64,000 nt of DNA, from assembly GCA_031254035.1 (NCBI GenBank), contig JAIRVF010000150.1, positions 1 to 64,000 on the forward strand, given 5' to 3'. Positions 32,456 to 42,681 of the stretch are shown in pieces. How positions within the stretch are numbered: the stretch's first letter is position 1; every line of letters begins with the position of its first letter. A program made the position numbers and the translations under genes. A model generated the notes under the pieces. That model did no database searches and was not told the origin of the DNA. It saw only the letters and a program-made list of their open reading frames with translations. This DNA comes from Paenibacillus sp. (GTDB lineage: Bacteria; Bacillota; Bacilli; Paenibacillales; Paenibacillaceae).

Positions 32456-32626
32456 GTTAGCCACCCCCTTCCCATATTAATCATTCTCCTTACAAACCTC
32501 TTTTCAAGTCCACAGACCCAGGTGGTTCATAAAAGAACAAATGAAAAGTTTTTGCCGAGAGAAGCAGCACTCCTCTAACAAAAACGTTCCTTACGGTTTT
32601 ATTGAACTTTCGTCCATCCCATATCG

Positions 32627-32881
32627 CTATGGTTTAATGATGGCAGCCATCGCTGCACCCACTTCAATCCCGCATGCTTTACCCAGATGCTCCATGGTAT
32701 CAACATAGGTGATCTTCACGCCATGCATATTACACAAGCTTTCGATCTTAGAAATGAGTCGGGACTCCGCATCTTCAGCCACATAAACTTCAGCGGCTTG
32801 GCCCAACTCCACAAGCTTCATGGTTTGTTTGGCCCCAATCTTCACATGAGCATCCTGTAATCCTTTATCATTAGACATCAT
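32627..32881 (-). CDS. rplGB: L7Ae-family ribosomal protein (YbxF/RplGB-like)
   Basis: An 84-aa single-domain L7Ae/L30e/S12e/Gadd45 protein. The fold signature KQTMKLVELGQAAEVYVAED at residues about 19-38 and LGKACGIEVGAAMAAII at the end are seen. Such proteins bind kink-turn RNA; B. subtilis YbxF (RplGB) lies at the same place just before rpsL and binds K-turns. ATG at 32881 follows GGAGG. First gene of the str operon, about 50 bases from a strong promoter; a 161-base gap to rpsL follows. Confidence 0.92.
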   Translation of the reverse strand: MMSNDKGLQDAHVKIGAKQTMKLVELGQAAEVYVAEDAESRLISKIESLCNMHGVKITYVDTMEHLGKACGIEVGAAMAAIIKP

Positions 32882-32930
32882 TACGATTCCTCCAAAAGAA
32901 CAGGGATGTTACTACTCACGCACCTTTGAT

Positions 32931-32959
32931 ATATTAGCACCTACTCAGGTCGATGTCAA
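32931..32959 (-). promoter_or_regulatory. Sigma-A promoter of the str operon
   Basis: Minus strand: -35 TTGACA (32954-32959), 17-bp spacer, -10 TAATAT (32931-32936), then about 45 bases to the L7Ae-like gene. Confidence 0.88.
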
Positions 32960-32993
32960 GAATATTAGCTATTAATTTTCACTAGAAAAATCA

Positions 32994-33046
32994 TTAAAAA
33001 GCTTCTTGCGGGATCAGTACCTCTAACAGACCGCCCCGCAAGCTGC
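32994..33046 (-). terminator. Terminator of rpoBC
   Basis: On the minus strand CTTGCGGG (33035-33042 complement) pairs with CCCGCAAG (33005-33012 complement) across a 22-base loop and runs into AGCTTTTT. It lies 17 bases past the rpoC stop. Confidence 0.8.
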
Positions 33047-33062
33047 TTTCCTAGCTCTTGAA

Positions 33063-36000
33063 TTATTCTACCGTTGCAGTTTCCAATTCCTTCTCGCCGT
33101 CCACTTCCGCATTTGGATCATCAAATCTGACATTGCGATAACGGTTCATACCGGTACCCGCAGGAATCAGTTTACCAATGATGACATTTTCCTTCAGGCC
33201 GAGCAGTTGGTCGACTTTGCCTTTGATGGCGGCATCGGTCAACACGCGCGTAGTTTCCTGGAAGGATGCGGCCGACAGGAACGAGTCTGTTTCCAGGGAA
33301 GCTTTGGTGATACCGAGCAGGACAGGTTTGGCCACGGCCGGTTCCTTGCCTGAAAGGATCGCTTCCTTGTTGGCAGCTTCGTACTCATGCATGTCGCTGA
33401 AAGATCCTGGCAGAAGAGTTGTATCACCTGCATCTACGATGCGGATCTTACGCAACATCTGCTTGATCATAACCTCAACGTGCTTGTCGTTGATTTCTAC
33501 GCCCTGGTTCCGGTATACGCGCTGAACTTCCTGAAGGATATAGTTCTGCACGCCGCGGATACCTTTGATGCGCAGCATTTCTTTAGGGTCGATCGAACCT
33601 TCGGTCAACTCGTCGCCTGCTTCGATTTCCATGCCCTCTTGTACGCGCAAACGGGAACCGTATGTGACGGAGTAAACCTTGGTTTCGGCTTCACCTTGAA
33701 TTTCAATCTCGCGACGGTCTTTAGCTTCGCGAATTTCCTTGACGATACCGTCAATTTCACTGATTGTCGCCTGACCTTTCGGATTACGGGCTTCAAACAG
33801 TTCCTGAATACGTGGAAGACCTTGCGTGATATCGTCGCCCGCTACACCGCCGGTATGGAACGTACGCATTGTAAGCTGGGTTCCTGGTTCACCGATGGAT
33901 TGTGCGGCGATAATACCGACTGCTTCCCCGATTTCCACGAATTTGCCTGTAGCCAGGTTGCGTCCGTAGCACTTCTTACATACACCATGACGGGCACGGC
34001 AGCTGAGTACGGAACGGATTTGCAGCTTGGTTACACCTGAATTTACGATCAGGTTTGCCTTATCCGAATCGATCAGTTCATTGCGGTTAACCAAAATTTC
34101 TTTGGTTTCCGGATGACGAACCGTCTCAAAGCAGTAACGGCCTTCGAGACGATCGTATAGATCCTCGATAACCTCTTTACCGTCTTGAATACGGCTGACC
34201 GTGAAGCCTTTATCGGTTCCGCAATCTTCCTCGCGCACGATCACGTCTTGCGCAACGTCAACCAGACGACGAGTCAAGTAACCGGAGTCAGCGGTACGAA
34301 GTGCTGTATCCGCCAGACCTTTCCGCGCACCGTGTGTGGACAGGAAGTACTCGAGTACCGTCAGACCTTCACGGAAGTTCGATTTGATTGGGAGTTCGAT
34401 GATGCGGCCCGACGGGTTGGCCATCAGACCCCGCATACCGCCCAGCTGGGTGATCTGCGATTTGTTACCCCGCGCTTTGGAGTCAACCATGAGCATGATG
34501 GAATTGAAACGGTCCATCGATTTCATGAGGACTTCCGTAATATCGTCTTTGGCTTTGGACCAAATATCGATAACACGGTCATAACGCTCTTCGTTAGTGA
34601 TCAGACCACGACGGTATTGGTTGGTGACAACCGCTACTTTGTCATCTGATTCCTTCAGAATCGCTTGTTTCTCTTCTGGCACGATAACGTCGGAAACCGC
34701 AACCGTTACGCCAGCACGGGTGGAGTATGTGAACCCGAGTTGTTTGATTTTATCCAAAATAACGGAAGTTTCCGTCGTATGATAAATTTCGAAACAGCGG
34801 GCAATGATTTGACCGAGATATTCTTTGCCTACAGCGCCGCTGATTGGCAGTTCGTTCATGCGCTCGCGAATGTCCACACCTTTGTCATATACGAAATATT
34901 TCTCAGGCGTACCGTTGAACAGATTGTCTCGGGTTGCTTCGTTGATGTACGGGAAGCCGCTTGGGAAAATTTCGTTAAAGATGATGCGTCCAACAGTCGT
35001 CATGAGCATAGCGTCCTGCTGCTTATCCGTAAAGCATGTTTTGCCGAGCGCTTTAACCGGAATGGCAACACGAGCATGCAAACCTGCCGATCCACGCTGA
35101 TAAGCCGATACCGCTTCGTTGACCGAACCCAAAATCATGCCGCTGCCTTTCTCTTCCTTGTTATCCATTGTCAGATAGAAGGAACCAAGGACCATATCCT
35201 GGGAAGGTGTAACGACTGGTTTACCATCTTTAGGGTTCAGGATGTTGCCGGATGCCAGCATCAAAATACGAGCCTCCGCCTGAGCTTCTGCAGACAGTGG
35301 AACGTGAACCGCCATTTGGTCACCGTCAAAGTCGGCGTTGTAAGCCGTACATACGAGCGGGTGAAGACGGATCGCGTGACCTTCAACCAGAATCGGTTCA
35401 AACGCTTGAATACCCAAACGGTGAAGCGTCGGTGCACGGTTCAGCAGTACTGGATGTTCTTTAATAACTTCTTCAAGCACATCCCATACTTCCGGACTTA
35501 CGCGTTCAACTTTGCGTTTAGCGCTTTTGATGTTATGAGCAAGACCTTTATTGACCAGTTCTTTCATGACAAACGGTTTAAACAATTCCAAGGCCATTTT
35601 CTTCGGTAGACCGCATTGGTACATTTTCAGATACGGTCCTACGACGATAACGGAACGGCCGGAGTAGTCAACACGTTTACCGAGCAGGTTTTGACGGAAA
35701 CGTCCTTGCTTACCTTTCAGCATATGGCTGAGGGATTTGAGAGGACGGTTACCAGGACCTGTTACAGGACGTCCGCGGCGACCATTATCGATCAAGGCGT
35801 CTACCGCTTCCTGCAGCATCCGTTTTTCGTTCTGCACGATAATGTCAGGAGCACCCAGATCAAGCAGGCGTTTCAGACGGTTATTACGGTTGATCACGCG
35901 ACGATACAGGTCATTCAAGTCAGACGTAGCAAAACGTCCGCCGTCCAGCTGTACCATCGGACGAAGTTCCGGAGGAATAACCGGAAGCACATCCATGATC

Positions 36001-36677
36001 ATCCATTCCGGTTTGTTGCCGGAATTACGGAAAGCTTCGATTACTTCAAGGCGTTTAATCGCGCGGTTGCGGCGTTGGCCTTGAGCAGTGCGAAGCTCTT
36101 CTTTCAGGAATTCTAGTTCTTTTTCAACATCAAGATCCTGAAGGAGTTTTTTGATTGCTTCGGCACCCATGCCTGCTTGGAAACCGTAGCCGTATTTTTC
36201 TCGGTAGCTGCGGTACTCTTTTTCAGACAGAAGTTGTTTCTTCTCCAGAGGCGTATCTCCTGGATCGGTTACAACATAAGATGCAAAATAAATGATCTCT
36301 TCCAGAGATCTTGGCGACATATCCAAAGCGAGACCCATACGGCTCGGAATGCCTTTAAAGTACCAGATATGGGATACGGGAGCTGCCAGCTCAATATGAC
36401 CCATCCGTTCACGGCGGACCTTCGCACGGGTAACTTCTACGCCGCAACGGTCACAGACAACGCCTTTATAACGGACACGCTTATATTTACCACAATGGCA
36501 TTCCCAGTCTTTTTGCGGTCCAAAAATCCGTTCGCAGAACAGGCCTTCTTTCTCCGGTTTCAGCGTACGGTAATTGATGGTTTCCGGTTTTTTTACTTCT
36601 CCGCGGGACCATGAACGAATTTTTTCCGGGGATGCAAGCCCGATTTTCATGAATTCGAAATTGTTTACGTCCAACAA
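33063..36677 (-). CDS. rpoC: DNA-directed RNA polymerase beta' subunit
   Basis: A 1204-aa beta' subunit. Zinc site 1 is CHCG...CDRCG (about residues 60-78), the catalytic Mg site NADFDGDQMAVH near residue 450, and the second Cys site CRARHGVCKKCYGRN near residue 890. Trigger-loop/bridge-helix motif RTFHTGGVAGDDITQGL is present. TTG at 36677 is the start, as indicated by AGGAGGG upstream and by the family opening MLDVNNFEF. It follows rpoB by about 80 bases. Confidence 0.99.
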   Translation of the reverse strand: MLDVNNFEFMKIGLASPEKIRSWSRGEVKKPETINYRTLKPEKEGLFCERIFGPQKDWECHCGKYKRVRYKGVVCDRCGVEVTRAKVRRERMGHIELAAPVSHIWYFKGIPSRMGLALDMSPRSLEEIIYFASYVVTDPGDTPLEKKQLLSEKEYRSYREKYGYGFQAGMGAEAIKKLLQDLDVEKELEFLKEELRTAQGQRRNRAIKRLEVIEAFRNSGNKPEWMIMDVLPVIPPELRPMVQLDGGRFATSDLNDLYRRVINRNNRLKRLLDLGAPDIIVQNEKRMLQEAVDALIDNGRRGRPVTGPGNRPLKSLSHMLKGKQGRFRQNLLGKRVDYSGRSVIVVGPYLKMYQCGLPKKMALELFKPFVMKELVNKGLAHNIKSAKRKVERVSPEVWDVLEEVIKEHPVLLNRAPTLHRLGIQAFEPILVEGHAIRLHPLVCTAYNADFDGDQMAVHVPLSAEAQAEARILMLASGNILNPKDGKPVVTPSQDMVLGSFYLTMDNKEEKGSGMILGSVNEAVSAYQRGSAGLHARVAIPVKALGKTCFTDKQQDAMLMTTVGRIIFNEIFPSGFPYINEATRDNLFNGTPEKYFVYDKGVDIRERMNELPISGAVGKEYLGQIIARCFEIYHTTETSVILDKIKQLGFTYSTRAGVTVAVSDVIVPEEKQAILKESDDKVAVVTNQYRRGLITNEERYDRVIDIWSKAKDDITEVLMKSMDRFNSIMLMVDSKARGNKSQITQLGGMRGLMANPSGRIIELPIKSNFREGLTVLEYFLSTHGARKGLADTALRTADSGYLTRRLVDVAQDVIVREEDCGTDKGFTVSRIQDGKEVIEDLYDRLEGRYCFETVRHPETKEILVNRNELIDSDKANLIVNSGVTKLQIRSVLSCRARHGVCKKCYGRNLATGKFVEIGEAVGIIAAQSIGEPGTQLTMRTFHTGGVAGDDITQGLPRIQELFEARNPKGQATISEIDGIVKEIREAKDRREIEIQGEAETKVYSVTYGSRLRVQEGMEIEAGDELTEGSIDPKEMLRIKGIRGVQNYILQEVQRVYRNQGVEINDKHVEVMIKQMLRKIRIVDAGDTTLLPGSFSDMHEYEAANKEAILSGKEPAVAKPVLLGITKASLETDSFLSAASFQETTRVLTDAAIKGKVDQLLGLKENVIIGKLIPAGTGMNRYRNVRFDDPNAEVDGEKELETATVE

Positions 36678-36757
36678 GGAGCAACCCTCCTAGTCCTATT
36701 GATTTAATCCGAGAATGAGGCAGACGGGTTAACCCCGTCCGCCATTCAATCACGAAC

Positions 36758-39700
36758 TTATTCCACTCCGACTTCCGCGCCTTCGAGATTGAGGCTCAGC
36801 TTGTCGCCTGCGTTCTCGTCTTCATCATCGAGCTCTTTCATCTCGATTTCCTGCTCGTCGCCACTCAGGATCTTCACATCCATACCTAGAGACTGAAGCT
36901 CTTTGATCAAGACCTTGAACGACTCAGGAACACCTGGTTCCGGAACATTCTCACCCTTGACGATGGACTCGTACGTCTTCACCCGGCCGACCACGTCGTC
37001 GGATTTGACGGTAAGGATTTCCTGCAGCGTATATGCTGCGCCGTATGCTTCCAGCGCCCACACTTCCATCTCACCGAAGCGCTGGCCACCGAACTGAGCT
37101 TTACCACCCAGAGGCTGCTGCGTAACGAGAGAGTAAGGACCTGTCGAACGGGCATGGATTTTATCGTCAACCATGTGCGCCAGTTTGATCATGTGCATGA
37201 CGCCGACCGTAACTTCACGTTCAAATCTTTCACCGGTACGTCCGTCATACAGCACGGTCTTACCGTTGCGTTGCATGCCTGCTTCTTCCATCGTATCAAA
37301 TACGTCATACTCGTCGGCTCCGTCAAATACCGGCGTTGCCACGTGAATGCCAAGCTGCATGGCCGCAAAGCCCAGATGGACTTCGAGTACCTGCCCGATA
37401 TTCATCCGCGAAGGTACGCCGAGCGGGTTCAGCACGACCTGTACAGGCGTACCGTCCGGCAGGAACGGCATATCTTCTTCCGGAAGGATCCGGGCCACGA
37501 CCCCTTTATTACCGTGACGTCCGGCCATTTTGTCACCCTCAGAGATTTTACGTTTCTGAGCAATGTACACACGAACCAGTTGGTTTACGCCAGGAGGCAG
37601 CTCATCACCGTTCTCGCGGGTAAACACTTTAACGTCAACAATAATACCGTCACTACCATGCGGTACACGGAGGGAAGTATCGCGAACTTCGCGAGCTTTT
37701 TCACCGAAAATCGCATGCAGTAGACGTTCTTCTGCTGTGAGTTCCGTAACACCCTTCGGAGTTACTTTACCAACCAGAATATCACCAGCGCTGATTTCAG
37801 CACCAATACGGATAATACCGCGCTCATCAAGGTTCTTGAGAGCATCTTCACCGACGTTAGGAATATCGCGGGTGATTTCCTCAGGACCAAGTTTGGTATC
37901 ACGCGCTTCGGATTCGTATTCCTCGATGTGAATCGAAGTATAAACATCCTCTTTTACCAACTTCTCACTCAGAAGTATGGCATCCTCGTAGTTGTAACCT
38001 TCCCAAGTCATGAACGCAACGACAACGTTGCGACCCAGGGCTAGTTCGCCCATCTCCGTGGAAGGTCCGTCTGCCAGAATGTCGCCTTTTTTGATGAAGT
38101 CGCCTTTTTTGGCAATTGGACGCTGATTGATACACGTTCCTTGGTTCGAACGCATAAATTTGTGCAATTTATGTTTAACGATATCACCTTTGACTTCTTT
38201 GCCGTCCACGTTTTCAATCCGGCGTACCCAGATTTCATCCGCGCTCGAACGTTCCACAATACCGTCATGCTTAGAAACGATACATACGCCCGAATCCTTC
38301 GCAGACTTGTGTTCCATTCCAGTTCCGACAAGCGGAGCTTTAGGAATGAGCAGCGGCACAGCTTGACGCTGCATGTTCGATCCCATCAGTGCACGGTTGG
38401 AGTCATCGTTCTCAAGGAACGGAATGAGTGCCGTCGCGACGGATACCACTTGTTTAGGAGATACGTCCATATAGTCAACGCGCTCGTTCGGCATTGGCAA
38501 AATGTTGTCAGACTGTTTATTGTAACGGACGATTACCATTTCATCCGCAAACGTTCCGTCCTCATTAAGTTTTGCGTTCGCCTGGGCGACAACATAGTTA
38601 TCTTCCTCGTCAGCCGTAAGGTAATCGATATGATCGGTAACCACGCCTGTTTTCGGGTCCACCCAACGGTATGGAGCTTCGATAAAGCCATACTCGTTAA
38701 TGCGGGCAAACGTCGACAAGGAGTTAATCAAACCGATGTTCGGACCTTCCGGCGTCTCGATTGGACACATACGGCCGTAGTGACTGTGATGGACGTCACG
38801 AACTTCAAAGCCCGCGCGTTCGCGTGTCAAACCGCCAGGTCCGAGTGCAGACAAACGGCGTTTATGCGTAAGTTCTGCAAGCGGGTTCGTCTGGTCCATA
38901 AACTGGGACAGCTGGGAGCTTCCAAAGAACTCCTTGATTGATGCAATCACAGGACGTATGTTAATCAGCGCCTGCGGCGTGATGACATTCGCATCCTGGA
39001 TCGACATTCTTTCACGAACCACACGTTCCATACGGGACAGACCAATACGGAACTGATTCTGAAGCAGTTCACCGACAGAACGCAGACGACGGTTGCCAAG
39101 ATGGTCAATATCATCCGTGTTGCCGATGCCGTGCAGCAGATTAATAAAGTAACTGATCGAGGAGATAATATCAGCAGGCGTAATATGCTTCACCGCTTTA
39201 TCGATGTTTGCATTTGCGATAACTCTGATAACTTTTCCATCCTCAATCGGCGAGAACACATCAATGCTTTGCAGCGGAATATCGTCCGCATCAAGCACTC
39301 CGTTTGCAACATGGAACGTCTTATGACCAACCATGTTGTCCAGATGAGGCAAAATCTCGTCCAGCAAACGGCGGTCAACCATTTGTCCCGCTTCCGCAAT
39401 GATTTCGCCCGTTTGGGTGTCAATCAGCGATTCCGCAAGGCGTTGGTTGAAGAGACGGTTCTTGATGTGAAGCTTTTTATTAATTTTATAACGGCCGACG
39501 TTGGCCAAATCATATCTTTTCGGATCAAAGAAACGCGCTACGAGGAGGCTTTTTGCATTATCCAGCGTAGGCGGTTCACCTGGACGAAGGCGTTCATAGA
39601 TCTCTATGAGCGCTTTTTCCGTAGAATCGGTATTGTCTTTGTCCAGTGTATTGCGGATATATTCGTCGTCGCCAAGCAGGTCCAAAATTTCGGCGTCGCT

Positions 39701-40303
39701 GCCGAAACCAAGCGCTCTTAGCAATACGGTTACCGGAATTTTGCGAGTACGGTCAATCCGGACATACATGATGTCCTTCGCATCCGTCTCCAGTTCAAGC
39801 CATGCACCACGGTTAGGAATAACAGTCGCGGTATATGTCTTTTTGCCGTTCTTATCGACTTTCGTACTGAAGTAGACGCTAGGAGAGCGTACCAACTGGC
39901 TGACAATGACCCGTTCTGCGCCGTTGATAATAAACGTACCGGTCTCCGTCATCAGAGGGAAATCCCCCATGAATACTTCCTGTTCTTTGACTTCCCCGGT
40001 TTCTTTGTTGATGAGCCGTACCTTCACCCGCAAAGGTGCCGCATACGTAACGTCGCGTTCCTTCGCGTCATCGACGGTGTATTTAGGTTCACCAAGGCTG
40101 TAGTCAATGAACTCCAGCACCAAATTTCCCGTAAAATCCTGAATTGGCGAGATATCCTGGAACATTTCGCGCAATCCTTCCTCCAAAAACCATTCGTATG
40201 ATTTTTGTTGGATTTCGATCAGGTTCGGAACCTCTAGTACTTCATTAATTCGCGCATAACTTCGCCGAGTGCGTCGACCATACTGAACAAGATGTCCTGC
40301 CAA
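36758..40303 (-). CDS. rpoB: DNA-directed RNA polymerase beta subunit
   Basis: An 1181-aa beta subunit. The rifampicin region (SQLSQFMDQTNPLAELTHKR then RLSALGPGG) shows wild-type residues at the common resistance positions. C-terminal MEVWALEAYGAAYTLQE is complete, with an acidic tail. The likely start is TTG at 40303, seven bases after GAGGGGTGAG; an ATG at 40321 overlaps that ribosome site. It forms an operon with rpoC and is preceded by a 360-bp regulatory gap. Confidence 0.98.
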   Translation of the reverse strand: MAGHLVQYGRRTRRSYARINEVLEVPNLIEIQQKSYEWFLEEGLREMFQDISPIQDFTGNLVLEFIDYSLGEPKYTVDDAKERDVTYAAPLRVKVRLINKETGEVKEQEVFMGDFPLMTETGTFIINGAERVIVSQLVRSPSVYFSTKVDKNGKKTYTATVIPNRGAWLELETDAKDIMYVRIDRTRKIPVTVLLRALGFGSDAEILDLLGDDEYIRNTLDKDNTDSTEKALIEIYERLRPGEPPTLDNAKSLLVARFFDPKRYDLANVGRYKINKKLHIKNRLFNQRLAESLIDTQTGEIIAEAGQMVDRRLLDEILPHLDNMVGHKTFHVANGVLDADDIPLQSIDVFSPIEDGKVIRVIANANIDKAVKHITPADIISSISYFINLLHGIGNTDDIDHLGNRRLRSVGELLQNQFRIGLSRMERVVRERMSIQDANVITPQALINIRPVIASIKEFFGSSQLSQFMDQTNPLAELTHKRRLSALGPGGLTRERAGFEVRDVHHSHYGRMCPIETPEGPNIGLINSLSTFARINEYGFIEAPYRWVDPKTGVVTDHIDYLTADEEDNYVVAQANAKLNEDGTFADEMVIVRYNKQSDNILPMPNERVDYMDVSPKQVVSVATALIPFLENDDSNRALMGSNMQRQAVPLLIPKAPLVGTGMEHKSAKDSGVCIVSKHDGIVERSSADEIWVRRIENVDGKEVKGDIVKHKLHKFMRSNQGTCINQRPIAKKGDFIKKGDILADGPSTEMGELALGRNVVVAFMTWEGYNYEDAILLSEKLVKEDVYTSIHIEEYESEARDTKLGPEEITRDIPNVGEDALKNLDERGIIRIGAEISAGDILVGKVTPKGVTELTAEERLLHAIFGEKAREVRDTSLRVPHGSDGIIVDVKVFTRENGDELPPGVNQLVRVYIAQKRKISEGDKMAGRHGNKGVVARILPEEDMPFLPDGTPVQVVLNPLGVPSRMNIGQVLEVHLGFAAMQLGIHVATPVFDGADEYDVFDTMEEAGMQRNGKTVLYDGRTGERFEREVTVGVMHMIKLAHMVDDKIHARSTGPYSLVTQQPLGGKAQFGGQRFGEMEVWALEAYGAAYTLQEILTVKSDDVVGRVKTYESIVKGENVPEPGVPESFKVLIKELQSLGMDVKILSGDEQEIEMKELDDEDENAGDKLSLNLEGAEVGVE

Positions 40304-40662
40304 CTTTAACTCACCCCTCATGTCTACTCAAACTTCAAAAATTGATTGCGAACCTCTGTTTGGAACCTTATAATGGATTCATGCAGAGGATTCATCCACA
40401 AATAAAGAAAAGCCCTTACCCGAATGCTATCGAACAAAGAGCAACTTATCCATGGTCTTCCTAGCTAAACACGGAAGTGACTTCATATCCTGTAGATTTG
40501 CCCAAAATGTACATATTATACGTGAACATGCTCTTGTTTATGCATTTCTCCGCATAAAAGCTATTGACATTTCAGTCAACTAAAGACAAGAAGCCTATCC
40601 TAATACTGACATTTTATAATAATATCACATCAGTATTTTCAAGTCAATAGTCCTATTGCAAT
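40304..40662. promoter_or_regulatory. rpoB upstream region
   Basis: The 359-bp gap holds a hairpin AATACTGA...TCAGTATT (40602-40639) that probably ends transcription of the methyltransferase gene, and on the minus strand a -10-like TATAAT (about 40511-40516) with only a weak -35. A run from 40322 to 40480 is the presumed rpoB leader, in which I see no known leader family. Confidence 0.45.
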
Positions 40663-41271
40663 TTATTGAGAAGTTTTTATAGCCTTGAAAATTCGGTATC
40701 CTTTATCTTTCGTTACTTCCTCTACCTGCCCAAACAAGCTTTCTAGCTTTGCTTTGGCCGAAGGAGCTCCTTGTTTCTTCTGAATGACAATCCACAGTGC
40801 TCCCCCATCTCGCAAATGCCCATAAGCCTGCTCAAAAATCGCATGTACCGTATCTTTACCGGCACGGATCGGCGGATTGCTAAGCACGACATCAAAGGTT
40901 TTCCCTTCTACTGCAGCAAACAAATCGCTTTCCTGAATTGTCACGTTTGTTATGCCGTTCAGCTTTGCATTTTCTTTGGCTAATTCCACTGCACGGGAGT
41001 TCACATCAAGCATGGTCACGTGACCACAGGCGGCAAGTCTGGCAGCCGCAAAACCCATTGGGCCATAGCCGCAGCCCACATCCAAAACTTCCGCATTTTC
41101 CGGAATTTCCATCGCCTCAATAAGCACCTTGCTGCCATAGTCTACACCTTTTTTGGAAAATACTCCGGCATCGCTTATAAACCGGAAGATTTGTCCACGC
41201 AGATGTTCTTCCAGTTGGCGCCGATCATGACTGGCTTCCGGCTGGTTCGAATAGTAGTGCTGTGACATGCT
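40663..41271 (-). CDS. Class I SAM-dependent methyltransferase (RsmC-like, YbxB)
   Basis: A 202-aa Rossmann-fold methyltransferase. The SAM site is VLDVGCGYGPMGFAAA (about residue 62); VTMLDVNSRAVELA gives the acidic second strand; the NPPI tetrapeptide (VVLSNPPIRAG) is typical of N-methyltransferases acting on guanine in rRNA or on glutamine side chains. It resembles the C-terminal half of RsmC. The same gene (ybxB) lies between rplL and rpoB in B. subtilis. ATG at 41271 follows GGAGGGA. The actual substrate is not shown. Confidence 0.88.
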   Translation of the reverse strand, partial: SMSQHYYSNQPEASHDRRQLEEHLRGQIFRFISDAGVFSKKGVDYGSKVLIEAMEIPENAEVLDVGCGYGPMGFAAARLAACGHVTMLDVNSRAVELAKENAKLNGITNVTIQESDLFAAVEGKTFDVVLSNPPIRAGKDTVHAIFEQAYGHLRDGGALWIVIQKKQGAPSAKAKLESLFGQVEEVTKDKGYRIFKAIKTSQ

Positions 41272-41346
41272 GTCCCTCCGTATCATGGTCTTATATTACA
41301 GATTCCCTATTCCGTTTCGATTCAATCCCGGATGGGGTTATTTTTA

Positions 41347-41387
41347 CAAAAACAAACCCCTTGAGATATTCAAGGGGTTTGTTATGT
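41347..41387 (-). terminator. Terminator after rplL
   Basis: ACAAACCCCTTG and CAAGGGGTTTGT form a perfect 12-bp stem with a 7-base loop (41352-41382), followed on the minus strand by TTTTGTAAAAA. It lies about 20 bases past rplL. Confidence 0.92.
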
Positions 41388-41408
41388 TTAAAGCCGCTTC
41401 AGAAGGAA

Positions 41409-41774
41409 TTACTTCACTTCTACAGTAGCGCCTGCTTCTTCCAATTTAGCTTTAACGGAGTCAGCTTCTTCTTTACCCACTTTTTCTTTGAGTGGTTTTG
41501 GTGCGTTGTCAACGAGGTCTTTAGCTTCTTTCAAGCCGAGACCAGTGATTTCGCGAACCGCTTTGATAACGTTGATTTTGGAAGCGCCAGCGCTAGTCAA
41601 AATTACGTCGAATTCTGTTTGCTCAGCAGCTTCAGCACCGCCAGCAGCGCCGCCTACTACAGCAACTGGAGCTGCAGCAGTTACGCCGAATTCTTCTTCG
41701 ATTGCTTTAACCAGATCGTTCAGTTCCAAAACAGTCATGCCTTTGATTGCTTCCAAGATTTGCTCTTTACTCAT
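41409..41774 (-). CDS. rplL: 50S ribosomal protein L7/L12
   Basis: A 121-aa stalk protein: N-terminal dimerisation domain MSKEQILEAIKGMTVLELND, an Ala/Gly-rich hinge (APVAVVGGAAGGAEAAEQ) and the C-terminal factor-binding domain with KINVIKAVREITGLGLKEAK. It is made in several copies per ribosome and recruits translation GTPases. It lies 68 bases behind rplJ and ahead of a strong terminator. Confidence 0.99.
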   Translation of the reverse strand: MSKEQILEAIKGMTVLELNDLVKAIEEEFGVTAAAPVAVVGGAAGGAEAAEQTEFDVILTSAGASKINVIKAVREITGLGLKEAKDLVDNAPKPLKEKVGKEEADSVKAKLEEAGATVEVK

Positions 41775-41842
41775 GGTTGAACCTCCATTTTATAATTAAA
41801 GTTTTTTAGTTTTTACTTCATACTGCATGAAGAAGAAGATGC

Positions 41843-42346
41843 TTACGCGCCTTGTTCTTCTTTCTCTGCAACGGCTTTAACTGCAAGCGCGAAGTTGCGC
41901 ACAGGAGCTTGAAGCACGCTGAGGAGCATAGAAAGGAGACCTTCGCGGGATGGCAGTTCTGCCAGCGCTTTAACTTGGTCAGCGTCAACTACACGACCTT
42001 CGACCACGCCACCTTTCAATTTCAAAGCATCGTTTTTCTTAGCAAAATCGTTAATGATTTTAGCTGGAGCCACGGCGTCATCCGCACTGAAAGCAATCGC
42101 TGTAGGACCGGTCAATACTTCGTTCAGTTCTGTCAGCTCAGCAGCAGCGGTAGCGCGGCGCAGCAATGTGTTTTTAAGCACCTGGAATTCAACGCCAGCT
42201 TCACGAAGCTGCTTACGCAGTTCGGTCACTTGGGAAACGTTCAATCCGCGGTAATCAGCTACAACGGTTGTTGCACTTGTGCGCAATTTAGCCGTTATGG
42301 CATCAACTGATTCTTGTTTCGCTTGAATCACTTTTGCGTTTGCCAA
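41843..42346 (-). CDS. rplJ: 50S ribosomal protein L10
   Basis: A 167-aa stalk base: N-terminal rRNA-binding domain with VVADYRGLNVSQVTELRKQL and LLRRAT; the C-terminal helix (LSVLQAPVRNFALAVKAVAE) binds the L7/L12 dimers. Its synthesis is controlled by the upstream leader RNA, which L10 binds. ATG at 42346 follows AGGAGGTG. Confidence 0.98.
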   Translation of the reverse strand: MANAKVIQAKQESVDAITAKLRTSATTVVADYRGLNVSQVTELRKQLREAGVEFQVLKNTLLRRATAAAELTELNEVLTGPTAIAFSADDAVAPAKIINDFAKKNDALKLKGGVVEGRVVDADQVKALAELPSREGLLSMLLSVLQAPVRNFALAVKAVAEKEEQGA

Positions 42347-42460
42347 TGTCTACACCTCCTGAAAGTTTCACTGTCCGGCATCCGAAAATACCGAAACATT
42401 TCTGCTATAGTTTGGGTGAAAAGTCTGACTACTTCCCATCCCTTACTGGTTCTAGGCAAG

Positions 42461-42600
42461 TAAAAAGCCTCCGTAGAATCACGAAGGCCTGATGAATGAT
42501 GATTGTCCGAAACGTATTCGCGAGCAATCGTCTATATTCTATCAAAACACCTCGGTAGGAAATTAAGCCTTTAGGGGGCACCTACTGTCTACGGCAAGCA
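42461..42600 (-). promoter_or_regulatory. L10 leader RNA (autoregulatory attenuator)
   Basis: Read on the minus strand the element contains GCCGTAGACAGTAGGTGCC (from 42596 leftward), TTAATTTCCTACCGAGGTG, and an intrinsic terminator GCCTTCGTGATTCTACGGAGGC followed by TTTTT (42461-42490 on the plus axis). CCGTAGA at the 5' end is complementary to TCTACGG in the terminator arm, giving the antiterminator switch expected of the Firmicute L10 leader (Rfam). L10-L12 binding favours termination. A 120-base tail leads to rplJ. Bases 42601-42681 hold the promoter region, not resolved. Confidence 0.88.
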
Positions 42601-42681
42601 TATTCAACTTTAATGGTCAGTTCTTTCACAACAACTTTTTCAGTTTATCAGATAACGTGACAGAAGTCAACGTTATTTTTA

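Noticed and set aside
34665..35609. A 314-codon plus-strand frame opposite rpoC
   Set aside because: Antisense shadow of rpoC; no supporting signals.
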